A stretch of DNA of 64,000 bases from Halorhabdus salina (lineage in GTDB: Archaea > Halobacteriota > Halobacteria > Halobacteriales > Haloarculaceae). Each line of letters opens with the position of its first letter. The first letter of the stretch is position 1. This document shows, in pieces, positions 30,915 to 39,286 of this stretch. The notes under the pieces are model-generated. The model was not told the DNA's origin and ran no database searches. It worked only from the letters and a program-made list of their open reading frames with translations. The translations under genes were made by a program, and so were the position numbers. The stretch covers positions 62,001 to 126,000 of the forward strand of contig NZ_JACDNP010000004.1 in assembly GCF_013839425.1 (NCBI RefSeq). The letters run 5' to 3'.

Positions 30915-32837
30915 TTAAACGCCGTCAGGCAATGCCGCGGAACTGTGGAGTTCCTCGTCGATCTCTGCGGCCGCCATCTTCTCGATCAGCGCACCAAGGA
31001 CGGCTTCGCGTTTGCCTTCGACGAACTTGATCGACCCGACGACGAGGTGACCGCCGCCGCTGACGCCGCCGCCCGGGACGTCCTCACGGAGCTGTTCGAC
31101 CATCTCCGGGATGTCAAGCCGAACGCCATCGCTTCGCAGGACGGCGAAGTCCGGCCCGTACCCGATCGTGATGACCGGGTCGTCGGTCTCCTCGACCTTG
31201 CGATCGTGGATCGTGCCAGTGGTCTTGCCCGGTGCCGGGTAGGTGAACCGGCGGGCGGCGTTCTCGACGTCGATCTGATAGAGTGCCGCGCCGTTGTCCA
31301 GTGACTCGTGTTCGACGTGGTCCATCGCGGCATCGAGCTGGTCCTCGACGTCCCGTTCGGCTCGTGTGGCGAGGAAGTCGACGATCTCTTCGTGACGCAT
31401 GCGGTCGTCGCAGTCGACGTTCAACACGTCGGTGATCAGCGGGTCGCCGGCGCTGTAGCGCAGCCAGTGGGTCGCGTAGTCGAGTGCTTCGCCCACGGAC
31501 CGAAGGTCTGCCGGTTCGTAGCCCGCGTCGGCGGCGAGATCGAGATAGGCGTCCATCGTGTCGGCTTCCGAGCGGTCGGCCAAGCCGGCCACGGCGGGGA
31601 CGTGCTGGAGCTCGTCGGTCAACGAGGGATCGATCATCCGGGCGAGTTCGACGCTAAGCATGCCCGTCGTGATCCGGTAATCCTCGCCGTGGAGGTACGG
31701 GTTGACGTGAGCGTCGACAAGTCCCTCGACGGCCTCGGGATCCGGATGGTGATGGTCGATGACGACGATCGGCACGTCGTAGTGGGCGAGGTTCCGGTAG
31801 GCCGGCGTGTCCTCTTCGGTCGAGCCGTTGTCAAGCATGACCAAGAGTGGGAGCTGCTGACCGTGCCGTTCGCGACTCTCCAGGGCGTGATTGAGGTCAC
31901 GCGTCACGTCTTCCATCTCGTAGTAGGGCGCTTTCGAGGGTAACCGTTTGAGGAGATGCCGAGCGGCGTCGCCGTCGGCGTAGACGTCCTCGACCATGTT
32001 CTCGATGGCGACCGCGAGCGGAACACTGGCACAGAGGCCATCACCGTCGGCGTGATGGCGCATCCGGATCGGCCGGCCTTCGAGGACGGCTTTCCGGAGC
32101 TGTCGAGCGACACCCTCGAGCTCCTCGAGGAGCGGATCGAGAGCCGGCCAGTCGATGAGCGGTTCGACATCGTGTGGCTCGGCCGCCTCGGCGATCGTGG
32201 CGTCTAAGTGGTCCTGAAGATCCTCGGCAGCCTCGCCGTCGAGAACGTCCAGAGACTCGACCTCGATCTGGTGGCTGCCCTCGCGTTCCTCGACGCGGCC
32301 CCGGACGGCGACGAGGTCACCGATCTCCACATCGGGGTAGGCACGCACGCCGGCTTGCTCGAAGGCCGCACAGGGGACGATGCGATCGCCATCCCGGACC
32401 TGGAAGATCGTCGGGCCGCCGGTCTGACGGACCTGGACGATCTCCCCATCGAGACGGACTGATTCGCCGACCTGTGCTTCGAGATCGTCGCCGTTGATGC
32501 CGTTGTCGTGGTCGACGGCGACCGTCCGGTAGTCGGTCGGCCGCCGCTCGGCGAAGGCCAGATCGCCGTTCTCCCGGACCGTTTCGAGCTCGACGATGAG
32601 TTTGTCACCACGGTCGTAGCCCCCCTGGAGATTCGACTCGTGGACCAGGCCGGAGACTTCCTCGGAGAGATCGACGAAGACGCCGTACTCGACGACGCCG
32701 TTGACTGTCGCGTGATACATCGCCCCTTCCTCGACGTCCTCGAAGGGGCAGCGAGGATCAAGATCGTAGACGACTGGCCGGTCGTCGGCCGACTGTTCGG
32801 CCCCACCGTTGCCGTCGTCAAGAGATCCGTCGGACAT
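30915..32837 (-). CDS. S1/OB-fold DHH-family phosphoesterase (RecJ-like)
   Basis: A protein of 640 residues from the ATG complement 32835-32837. An S1 RNA-binding domain (about 30-105: GAMYHATVNGVVEYGVFVDL, VSGLVHESNL) is followed by an OB-fold domain (about 130-210), then the DHH phosphoesterase: MRHHADGDGLCAS (about 260), VIDHHHPDPE (about 354) and the DHHA1-like end with GGGVSGGGHLVVGS. The DHH motifs are intact, so it is probably an active nuclease on RNA or ssDNA, cytoplasmic. Similar fusions occur throughout haloarchaea. Confidence 0.87.
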   Translation of the reverse strand: MSDGSLDDGNGGAEQSADDRPVVYDLDPRCPFEDVEEGAMYHATVNGVVEYGVFVDLSEEVSGLVHESNLQGGYDRGDKLIVELETVRENGDLAFAERRPTDYRTVAVDHDNGINGDDLEAQVGESVRLDGEIVQVRQTGGPTIFQVRDGDRIVPCAAFEQAGVRAYPDVEIGDLVAVRGRVEEREGSHQIEVESLDVLDGEAAEDLQDHLDATIAEAAEPHDVEPLIDWPALDPLLEELEGVARQLRKAVLEGRPIRMRHHADGDGLCASVPLAVAIENMVEDVYADGDAARHLLKRLPSKAPYYEMEDVTRDLNHALESRERHGQQLPLLVMLDNGSTEEDTPAYRNLAHYDVPIVVIDHHHPDPEAVEGLVDAHVNPYLHGEDYRITTGMLSVELARMIDPSLTDELQHVPAVAGLADRSEADTMDAYLDLAADAGYEPADLRSVGEALDYATHWLRYSAGDPLITDVLNVDCDDRMRHEEIVDFLATRAERDVEDQLDAAMDHVEHESLDNGAALYQIDVENAARRFTYPAPGKTTGTIHDRKVEETDDPVITIGYGPDFAVLRSDGVRLDIPEMVEQLREDVPGGGVSGGGHLVVGSIKFVEGKREAVLGALIEKMAAAEIDEELHSSAALPDGV

Positions 32838-32968
32838 GTTAAAGGTAAATCGGCGTCGTTTCCGTTTCAACCTTTGGAAACGCGGCTGGAGCGGCCTTCG
32901 AGACCGTCTCCGCGACCGCGACTGCCAGCATCGGAACCCTTAGAAGGCGTCCGGCCGGACGCTGTGGC

Positions 32969-33478
32969 ATGCGGCTGTTCCGCTCGGAGGGTGTCATCGG
33001 CATTGCCGAGGCGGCACTGTCCTTTGCCCTGGCGGCGAGTCGTGACAGCCACCCCCACGAGTACATGGGAATGCTCCGCGGGGAAGACGCCCGCTCGCTC
33101 GGCCTCGACCGGGAGGGGACGGTCGTCACGGACGTACTGGTCATCCCCGGCACCGAGTCCAACGCCGTCAGCGCGACTGTCAAGACGAGCATGATCCCCA
33201 ACGACATCCAGAGCGTCGGCTCGGTTCACTCCCACCCGAACGGCGTCCTCCAGCCCAGCGACGCCGACCGCGCCTCCTTCCAGCGCGGGGATGTCCACAT
33301 CATCGTCGGTGCGCCCTACGAACGCGACGACTGGCAGGCCTTCGACAGTGACGGGCAGCCGACCGACCTGGACGTGATCGACGTCGAACCGCCCGAGGAG
33401 AGCTTCTTCGATTTCACGCAGGAAGACATCGATCGTGAACTCCGCGAGGAGAGCGACAGTCGGGAGGGCTGGCGATGA
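32969..33478 (+). CDS. JAMM/MPN+ metalloprotease (desampylase type)
   Basis: A protein of 169 residues. The JAMM motif is complete: an upstream Glu in HEYMGML and [14 protein letters not shown] (about 86-99), providing the two His, Asp and Ser of the zinc site. In haloarchaea such enzymes (HvJAMM1) cleave ubiquitin-like SAMP proteins from their targets. Its stop overlaps the RibL gene, so the two are cotranscribed. Cytoplasmic. Confidence 0.88.
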   Translation: MRLFRSEGVIGIAEAALSFALAASRDSHPHEYMGMLRGEDARSLGLDREGTVVTDVLVIPGTESNAVSATVKTSMIPNDIQSVGSVHSHPNGVLQPSDADRASFQRGDVHIIVGAPYERDDWQAFDSDGQPTDLDVIDVEPPEESFFDFTQEDIDRELREESDSREGWR

Positions 33479-33948
33479 GCGAGAGCGGGTCGTCACCGGA
33501 TCCAGACAGAATACGGACCGACGTCCTCGCCCAGGGGACGTTCGACCTGCTCCACCCGGGCCACCTCCATTATCTCCGGGAGGCAGCAACCATGGGCGAT
33601 CGACTGCACGTCATCGTCGCTCGCGGCGAGAACGTCACCCACAAGGAACCGCCGATCCTCCCCGACGCCCAGCGTCGCGAGATGGTCGGCGCGCTCGATC
33701 CCGTCCACGAGGCCCACCTGGGCCACCCCGAAGACATCTTCGTGCCCGTCGAGCGGATCGATCCCGATGTTCTGGTGCTGGGCTACGACCAGCACCACGA
33801 CCGGACGGACATTGCGGACGCCCTGGCCGAGCGCGGGATCGACTGTGCGGTCCGGCGGGCCAGTGCCTGTGATCCCGACTACGAGGGTGCAGTGCTATCG
33901 ACCGGAGATATCATCGAGCGAATTCTGCATACGCGGGACGGCCAGTAG
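33475..33948 (+). CDS. ribL: FAD synthetase RibL
   Basis: A protein of 157 residues of the cytidylyltransferase-like family. The nucleotide-binding motif [14 protein letters not shown] (about 21-34) and the LGYDQHHDR segment are typical of archaeal RibL, which adenylates FMN to FAD. ATGA overlap with the JAMM protease gene upstream. Glycerol-phosphate cytidylyltransferase is the main alternative reading but is less likely in haloarchaea. Confidence 0.87.
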   Translation: MSESGSSPDPDRIRTDVLAQGTFDLLHPGHLHYLREAATMGDRLHVIVARGENVTHKEPPILPDAQRREMVGALDPVHEAHLGHPEDIFVPVERIDPDVLVLGYDQHHDRTDIADALAERGIDCAVRRASACDPDYEGAVLSTGDIIERILHTRDGQ

Positions 33949-33960
33949 GAACCAGTCCGT

Positions 33961-35160
33961 TCAGAGCAAGTCCGCTTCGGCCAGTCGCTCGACGGCCTCG
34001 CGAAGGCGCTCCCGACTCGCCGCATACGAAAGTCGAACATAGCCCGGCGTCCCAAAGGGACTGCCCGGGACCGTGGCGACTGCGGCCTCTTCGACGGCCT
34101 CCTCGGCCCAGGCCTGATCGTCCTCTCTGACCGGCAACATCATGTAGAAGGCACCTTCCGGCACCGGCACGTCCTTGCCGTGTTCGGCAAAGAGGTCGAC
34201 CAGCATGTCCCGCCGCTCGGCGAAGGCGTCACGCATCTCCGCGATGCTCTCGTCGGTGTTTTGCAGAGCCTCGACCCCGGCGTGCTGGACGAAGTTGACC
34301 GCGCAGGTGACCGAATGGGAGTGGAGCTTCCCGGCCTGCTCGACCAAGTCTTCCGGGCCGGCGAAATAGCCCAGCCGCCAGCCAGTCATCGCGTAGGCCT
34401 TCGAGAAGCCGTTGAGCGTGATCGTCCGGTCTGCCATCCCATCGAGGGTACCCAGACTCGTCGCCTCGCGGCCGTCGTAGGTGATCTCCTTGTAGATCTC
34501 GTCGGAAATGACCGTGATGTCGTGCTCGACGGCCAGATCCCGGACGCCCTCCAGGGCGGCGTCAGAGTAGACCGACCCGTGGGGGTTGCCCGGCGAGTTG
34601 ATCACGAGCAGTTCCGTCTCATCGGAGACAGTCGCCGCCAGGTCATCGAGGGCGGGTTCGAGGTCGAAGTCGTGGGCGGCGGTGTCGACGCGGGCGAGGC
34701 TCCCGCCGGCGAGTTTCACCATCGCTTCGTAGGAAACCCACGCGGGATCGAGGAGGACCACTTCGTCACCAGAGCGGGACGATGTCCCGCTGGCTGACGG
34801 GCTTCGCCCGTCACCGCCGTCGATCAGCGTCTGGAAGACTTCATAGAGGGCCTGCTTGCCGCCCGGCGTCACGAGGACGTTCTCGGTCCCGTACTGGGTG
34901 AGTCCATCGTCGTGCAGCTTCTCGACGATGGCGTCCTTGAGTTCCGGGATGCCGTCAGAAGGCGTGTAGCCAGTCGCGCCGTCGTCCATCGCGGCTTTGG
35001 CGGCGTCTTTGATGTTCTCGGGCGTGTCGAAATCCGGTTCGCCCACGCTCAGGTCGACGACGTCGACGCCCTCGCTTTCGAGTTCGGCGGCAAGGTTGCT
35101 GATGGCGATGGTCGCACTCGGCTCGACCCGCGTGACGCGCTCGGCGAAGTCTCGGTCCAT
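33961..35160 (-). CDS. Class I/II PLP aminotransferase (aspartate/aromatic type) with a palindromic insertion
   Basis: A protein of 399 residues from ATG complement 35158-35160. Fold-type I motifs: DLSVGEPDFDTPENI, INSPGNPHGSV, the PLP-Schiff-base segment NGFSKAYAMTGWRLGY (Lys about 250) and a C-terminal GYVRLSYA. It transfers amino groups between aspartate or aromatic amino acids and 2-oxoglutarate. After LIDGGDG an extra stretch (RSPSASGTSSRSG) interrupts the otherwise conserved LID-GDEVVLLDP region; it is encoded by two back-to-back hairpins at 34773-34813, so a small palindromic element has entered the gene in frame. Confidence 0.9.
   Translation of the reverse strand: MDRDFAERVTRVEPSATIAISNLAAELESEGVDVVDLSVGEPDFDTPENIKDAAKAAMDDGATGYTPSDGIPELKDAIVEKLHDDGLTQYGTENVLVTPGGKQALYEVFQTLIDGGDGRSPSASGTSSRSGDEVVLLDPAWVSYEAMVKLAGGSLARVDTAAHDFDLEPALDDLAATVSDETELLVINSPGNPHGSVYSDAALEGVRDLAVEHDITVISDEIYKEITYDGREATSLGTLDGMADRTITLNGFSKAYAMTGWRLGYFAGPEDLVEQAGKLHSHSVTCAVNFVQHAGVEALQNTDESIAEMRDAFAERRDMLVDLFAEHGKDVPVPEGAFYMMLPVREDDQAWAEEAVEEAAVATVPGSPFGTPGYVRLSYAASRERLREAVERLAEADLL
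34773..34813. repeat. Twin palindrome inserted in the aminotransferase gene
   Basis: AGCGGGAC-GAT-GTCCCGCT (34773-34791) is followed after three bases by TGACGGGC-TTC-GCCCGTCA (34795-34813). Both have perfect 8-bp arms and 3-base loops. They lie inside an open reading frame, in a surface-loop position, without breaking the frame. Confidence 0.85.
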
Positions 35161-35306
35161 GGTGTCTGGATGCAGACGAGGGTATCGTATATACTCTTCC
35201 GTCTCTGGGACGGGCGGGCGATACGTCGCCAGGGGACGATGATACTGTGTGGTCGGGACGCCGGGACCGGAACGCACATAACCGTCACTTGCCACACCTT
35301 GACACA

Positions 35307-36101
35307 ATGACTGCCGGCAACGCTGCACGCCTCGCACGTATCGGGACAGGGGGGCGGTACCTCGTCGTCCCCATGGATCACGGCCTTACGATGGGGCCAG
35401 TCACAGGCCTCACGGATCTCGAATCGACGGTCGACGCGATCACGGCCGGCGGCGCGGACGCCGTCCTCACCCAGAAGGGTGTCGCCGGTCGCGTCCACGG
35501 CAACCTCAACGGGTCCGGGTTCATCGTCCACCTCAACGGCTCGACGACGATCGGCCCCGACGAAGAGGACAAGCGCCCGACGGGGACCGTCGAAGACGCC
35601 GTCCGGGCCGGGGCCGACGCCGTCTCCTTTCATATCAACGTCGGCAGCCAGTACGAACCCGACCAGCTCTCACAGCTTGCGGAAGTAACCAGCGACGCTG
35701 AGCGCCTGGGCATGCCAGTGCTGGCGATGGCCTACGCCCGGGGGGATGGCATCGACGAATCCGACCCCGACGCGCTGGCCCACGCCGTCCGGCTGGCCGA
35801 AGAGGTCGGGGCAGACCTGATCAAGACCGCCTACAGTGGCGACGCCGAGAGCTTCGAGCGCGTCGCGACGGCTGCCAGCAAACCAGTCCTGATCGCCGGC
35901 GGCTCGAAGGGGACCGATCGCGAGACCCTGGCGATGGTCGAGGGGGCGATCGAGGGCGGCGCGGCAGGCGTCTCGATGGGCCGATCGATTTTCCAGCACG
36001 AGAGCCCCGAGGCGATCACGCAGGCCATTTCGGCCGTGGTCCACGACGACGCGAGCGCGGACGATGCCGCCGAGCGTGCCGGCCTCGCGGTCGACATCTA
36101 G
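35307..36101 (+). CDS. 2-amino-3,7-dideoxy-D-threo-hept-6-ulosonate synthase (AroA')
   Basis: A protein of 264 residues of the class I FbaB/DhnA aldolase family. VVPMDHGLTMGP is the opening substrate loop; DLIKTAYSGD contains the Schiff-base Lys, and VLIAGGSKG is the phosphate-binding loop. It condenses a fructose-bisphosphate-derived C3 or C6 unit with aspartate semialdehyde in the archaeal route to 3-dehydroquinate. AroB' and AroD lie 3 and 5 kb away, which supports this reading over a glycolytic aldolase. Start ATG at 35307 in divergent orientation to the aminotransferase. Confidence 0.85.
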   Translation: MTAGNAARLARIGTGGRYLVVPMDHGLTMGPVTGLTDLESTVDAITAGGADAVLTQKGVAGRVHGNLNGSGFIVHLNGSTTIGPDEEDKRPTGTVEDAVRAGADAVSFHINVGSQYEPDQLSQLAEVTSDAERLGMPVLAMAYARGDGIDESDPDALAHAVRLAEEVGADLIKTAYSGDAESFERVATAASKPVLIAGGSKGTDRETLAMVEGAIEGGAAGVSMGRSIFQHESPEAITQAISAVVHDDASADDAAERAGLAVDI

Positions 36102-36105
36102 GGGC

Positions 36106-36714
36106 CTACTCGGTGCGGACCCGATCGATCACTACCAACGTCGCCATCGAAAGCAGCCCGCCGGCGACGAAAATCAGCGCGGCGAGGAGTGGATCTGACG
36201 TGATTGGCTCGAACGCGACAGTGTAGTCGCTGCTGACATTGGGACTGCCCGAAGAGAGGTGTGCTGGCTCGGACCCACGGAATCGACTGGCTGCGATGGC
36301 GACGGCGAGTGCGCCGAACGCAAGCATCCCAAAGACGCCCACCAACCGCCCAAGCAGCGTTCGGAGTGACGACTCGGGATCCTCGCCGGCGAACAACACC
36401 AGTGCCTCGTCGGTTGGCGCGTAGACGTCCATCTCGGCACCGTTCTCCCCGTACCAGGTGTCGACGACGGTGACGAGGTCGGCGGCCTCGAGTTTCGTGA
36501 GGTGATGCCGGACGTTCTGAAGCGTGGTATCCACTTCAGCAGTCAATTCCGAGGCGGGTTTCGGATCGGCGTGGAGCGACTGCAAGATTGTCCGGGCAGT
36601 CTCCGAACCCAGCGCATCGAAGACCTCGTCGGCGCGATCGTCGTCGAGAGCGAGCATCGTCGGCTCTCGATCCTCCGTGGCGGGATCGGGCCGACCGGGC
36701 AGTAAGCGACTCAT
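36106..36714 (-). CDS. Membrane-bound ArsR-like winged-helix regulator
   Basis: A protein of 202 residues. Residues about 25-100 are a winged helix (VFDALGSETARTILQSL, ASELTAEVDTTLQNVRHHLTKL as turn and recognition helix). Two membrane helices follow (GRLVGVFGMLAFGALAVAIA and LLAALIFVAGGLLSMATLV) with a short outside loop between them. One-component membrane regulators of this layout are frequent in haloarchaea; the signal is unknown. It is convergent with the AroA' gene with only four bases between the stops. Confidence 0.78.
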   Translation of the reverse strand: MSRLLPGRPDPATEDREPTMLALDDDRADEVFDALGSETARTILQSLHADPKPASELTAEVDTTLQNVRHHLTKLEAADLVTVVDTWYGENGAEMDVYAPTDEALVLFAGEDPESSLRTLLGRLVGVFGMLAFGALAVAIAASRFRGSEPAHLSSGSPNVSSDYTVAFEPITSDPLLAALIFVAGGLLSMATLVVIDRVRTE

Positions 36715-36836
36715 CGAATCCCTCCGAACTGCTGCATATCGCCGTTCGGGCGCGCCGTCCCTTGAGTGTATCTGCCGGTCAAACGCGCGTTTGGGTACTC
36801 GATAGCTACAGAGGGGACCGGCGGCATCGTCCAGCT

Positions 36837-37421
36837 ATGTTCGAAAAGGCTCCGCTAGTGATCGCCATCGCTCTCGTGGTCACGACGGCCGGGTGTCTGG
36901 GCGTCGTCGACTCGAGCGGATCGCCGTCGGCCGAAACGACGACAACCGACCGAATTACCGACTGCACCGGCGACCTCGAACGCCTCGATATCGGCATCAC
37001 GACGGATTTCCTTCCCCAACAGGACGCCAACTTCACGATCGAAGCCAACCGGACGACGCTGACGCGCGGCGACAGTCTCGAAATTACCCTCCGGAACGTC
37101 GACGACGAATCCCACGGCACCGGGACCGAACGTATGTTCGTCCTCCAGCGGTACGTCGACGGCGAGTGGCAGACTGTCCTGGGAGCTCAGGAAGGGCGCA
37201 CGGGGTGGAACGCGACGCTCGTCACCCACGAACCCGGAAGCGGATACACATGGACAGTCCGACTCACTGACAACGGTTTCTCCGAGTGGGGATACGAACC
37301 CTGCACATCGATGCCGCCCGGCGAGTATCGGTTTGTCTACCATGGACTCGTCGAATCTGGAACGTACGACGGCGAGATACCCGACCCGTCAGTCGCCGTC
37401 GAGTTCAGGATCGTCCCGTAA
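36837..37421 (+). CDS. Secreted lipoprotein with immunoglobulin-like fold
   Basis: A protein of 194 residues. VIAIALVVTTAGCLGVVDS is a lipoprotein signal with lipobox TAGC. A Ser/Thr-rich linker follows, then a beta-sandwich domain: ITTDFLPQQDANFTIEAN, SLEITLRNVDDESHG, FVLQRYVDGEWQTVLG and a final YRFVYHGLVESG. Two cysteines (TDCTGD and EPCTSM) may pair. Lipid-anchored outside the cell; function unknown. Divergent from the ArsR-like regulator, which may control it. Confidence 0.75.
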   Translation: MFEKAPLVIAIALVVTTAGCLGVVDSSGSPSAETTTTDRITDCTGDLERLDIGITTDFLPQQDANFTIEANRTTLTRGDSLEITLRNVDDESHGTGTERMFVLQRYVDGEWQTVLGAQEGRTGWNATLVTHEPGSGYTWTVRLTDNGFSEWGYEPCTSMPPGEYRFVYHGLVESGTYDGEIPDPSVAVEFRIVP

Positions 37422-37450
37422 CTGAAAACGACGGCTCGAACGCTGTCCAA

Positions 37451-39103
37451 TCAGTCCTCGGCGAGCAACACGTCGAGCGTGCCGTCGTCGACGGTTTCGC
37501 CTTCGCGACCCGCGATGTACGTCTTTGCCGCGGCGACCACGCGCCCCGTGTGAGAGTCGCCGATCTCGGCGATGTGATCGGAGTCTAGGAGTTCGTCGGT
37601 CCAGCTACACTCGTCGTACTCGATTTCGCCACGTAGGAGGCCCCGACACAGCGAGACGAAGACGCTGTTCATCGCATCGGAGACATTCTCTGGCGCGAAC
37701 CCGATAGCGTCGGCGAGTTCGTCGACGTCGACGGGTTCACCCACCGTCGTCGCGGCGAAGAAGACGGCCCCGGCAGCCAGTTCAGGGGCGGCGAAGGACC
37801 CGTCCGCATCCAGGCGATACTGTTCAATCGCGCGACGACTTTCTTCCTGGACGGTCTCTGAGAGATCGAGTTCCACCACGAGATCCTCGACGACGTCAGT
37901 TGCCGACCGGCGGGGAATGTCGACGTCCGAACGCTCGTCGAGACGGTCGATCCAGTGATACAGCGCCCTGGGCTCGAAGGCCCGCTCGGCGGCGACCGTC
38001 CCCGGATCGAGGTCGCCGTCGTTGAGCCGACCGCTGGCGATCAGCGCCGCACCAGCGAACTCGCTTGCCGCGTCGACAGCAACGTCCTCGGCCGCCTCGC
38101 TGACGAGCCCTCGGGCGAATAGTCGTAGCGACGCTCCGGCATCGACGGCCGCAGCGAGCCCGTCGATTTCCTGCTGGATGCTCTGGACAGTCGCTTTTGG
38201 GCTCTCCTTGGCTTCGGGGTCGCCATTGCTGTCAGTGTCAGTGGTGGTTGCCGGCTCGGCCGGCTCATCCGTCTCGTCCGGTTGATCCGCGGCTGGCGTT
38301 TCAGTCGTCTCGGCAGCCACATCCGGCTCGCTTGGCTGGGAAGACTCCGCATCCGAAATCGGTGCCTGGTCGTCCCCTATCTCGGTCGCTACTTCTTCGG
38401 CCGCCGGTTCCGTTCCGGGCTCGCCCGTTGCAGCATCGACATCGGCCGCCTCGACGCGGTAGCGCTCACTCGAAAGGAGCGTGTCCTCGCCGAGTGCGTC
38501 CCGGAAGGCCTTGAAGCGGTTCTTGATCGTCACGCCACCAGCCGCGCCGACATCCGCGACGTCACTCGGCCCGTATCCATCGACGCTGTTGATCTCGGCG
38601 GCAAGAACGAGTGCCGCCGCGGCCGTTTCGCTCGGCGAGGACGCCTCGGCGACAGCCCGAGGGGACTCCGCGTAGGCGTCAGCGAGGATCCGATGGGCGA
38701 CAGCGACCAGCGCCTCGGACGCGTCGAATGCCTCAGCGTAGCGATCCAGAAGTCTGTCGGGTCGGGCCGGTGGGTGATCGATGTCGAGGCGATCGGCGAC
38801 GGCCTCGATCTGGTCGGGCAGCCGATCGGCGTCGACCGATCCTACTTCGATATCCTCGTCTAACACGTCGAGCCACGTCTCGACGATGCGTTGATCCGAC
38901 AGCGGCAGCCCGTCTTCGCGACAAGACAGCGCCAACACCGCCGGGGCGATGCTGTCGAGTTGTCCCTCCTCGATGTCGGCGTCGCCACCGAGTCGATCCA
39001 GTCGAACGCGCGATATCTGTAGCGTGCTATCGGGAACCTGCAACTGTTCGGCCACCTCAAACAGCCGGTTCTCGTAGGTATCGCTGTCACTTGATTCAGC
39101 CAT
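37451..39103 (-). CDS. TFB-related cyclin-fold protein without zinc ribbon
   Basis: A protein of 550 residues from ATG complement 39101-39103. It resembles two diverged TFB-type cyclin regions separated by an acidic low-complexity linker (about 230-310). Residues about 150-200 include SPSETAAAALVLAAEINSVD followed by GGVTIKNRFKAF, close to the TFB segment that ends TIRNRYHEL. The second unit (about 430-510) has AAPELAAGAVFFAATTVGEP. There is no zinc ribbon and no B-reader, so it cannot act as an ordinary TFB. It could be a regulator binding TBP-DNA or a scaffold; the assignment is inference from pattern. Confidence 0.6.
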   Translation of the reverse strand: MAESSDSDTYENRLFEVAEQLQVPDSTLQISRVRLDRLGGDADIEEGQLDSIAPAVLALSCREDGLPLSDQRIVETWLDVLDEDIEVGSVDADRLPDQIEAVADRLDIDHPPARPDRLLDRYAEAFDASEALVAVAHRILADAYAESPRAVAEASSPSETAAAALVLAAEINSVDGYGPSDVADVGAAGGVTIKNRFKAFRDALGEDTLLSSERYRVEAADVDAATGEPGTEPAAEEVATEIGDDQAPISDAESSQPSEPDVAAETTETPAADQPDETDEPAEPATTTDTDSNGDPEAKESPKATVQSIQQEIDGLAAAVDAGASLRLFARGLVSEAAEDVAVDAASEFAGAALIASGRLNDGDLDPGTVAAERAFEPRALYHWIDRLDERSDVDIPRRSATDVVEDLVVELDLSETVQEESRRAIEQYRLDADGSFAAPELAAGAVFFAATTVGEPVDVDELADAIGFAPENVSDAMNSVFVSLCRGLLRGEIEYDECSWTDELLDSDHIAEIGDSHTGRVVAAAKTYIAGREGETVDDGTLDVLLAED

Positions 39104-39135
39104 ATGGGATGGATTCAACGTCCATGGTCTTAACT

Positions 39136-39192
39136 GTTCAACTGCCCCGCCCACGGTGGGGCGGGGAATCCACCTCACTACCTAGTTTGAAC
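39136..39192. repeat. Strong GC hairpin flanked by GTTCAA/TTGAAC (possible lone insertion-sequence end)
   Basis: An 8-bp perfect stem CCCCGCCC/GGGGCGGGG-type (39145-39152 with 39159-39166) lies between GTTCAA (39136-39141) and TTGAAC (39187-39192). On the minus strand the sequence resembles the hairpin-bearing right ends of haloarchaeal IS200/IS605-type elements, which also exist as gene-less palindromic derivatives. No transposase is present. The element identity is from memory and uncertain. Confidence 0.4.
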
Positions 39193-39286
39193 GACTGCTC
39201 ACGGTCGACCGCCCCAATGCCGCCCATCGCGAACGGCGATAGCAGGTTCCGCCACGTTCAAGCCGGCCCGCCGCGAGCGTGGACAT

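Noticed and set aside
35161-35337. N-terminal extension of the aminotransferase
   Set aside because: The extra 59 residues lack any family similarity and overlap the divergent AroA' gene; the internal ATG gives the normal family start.
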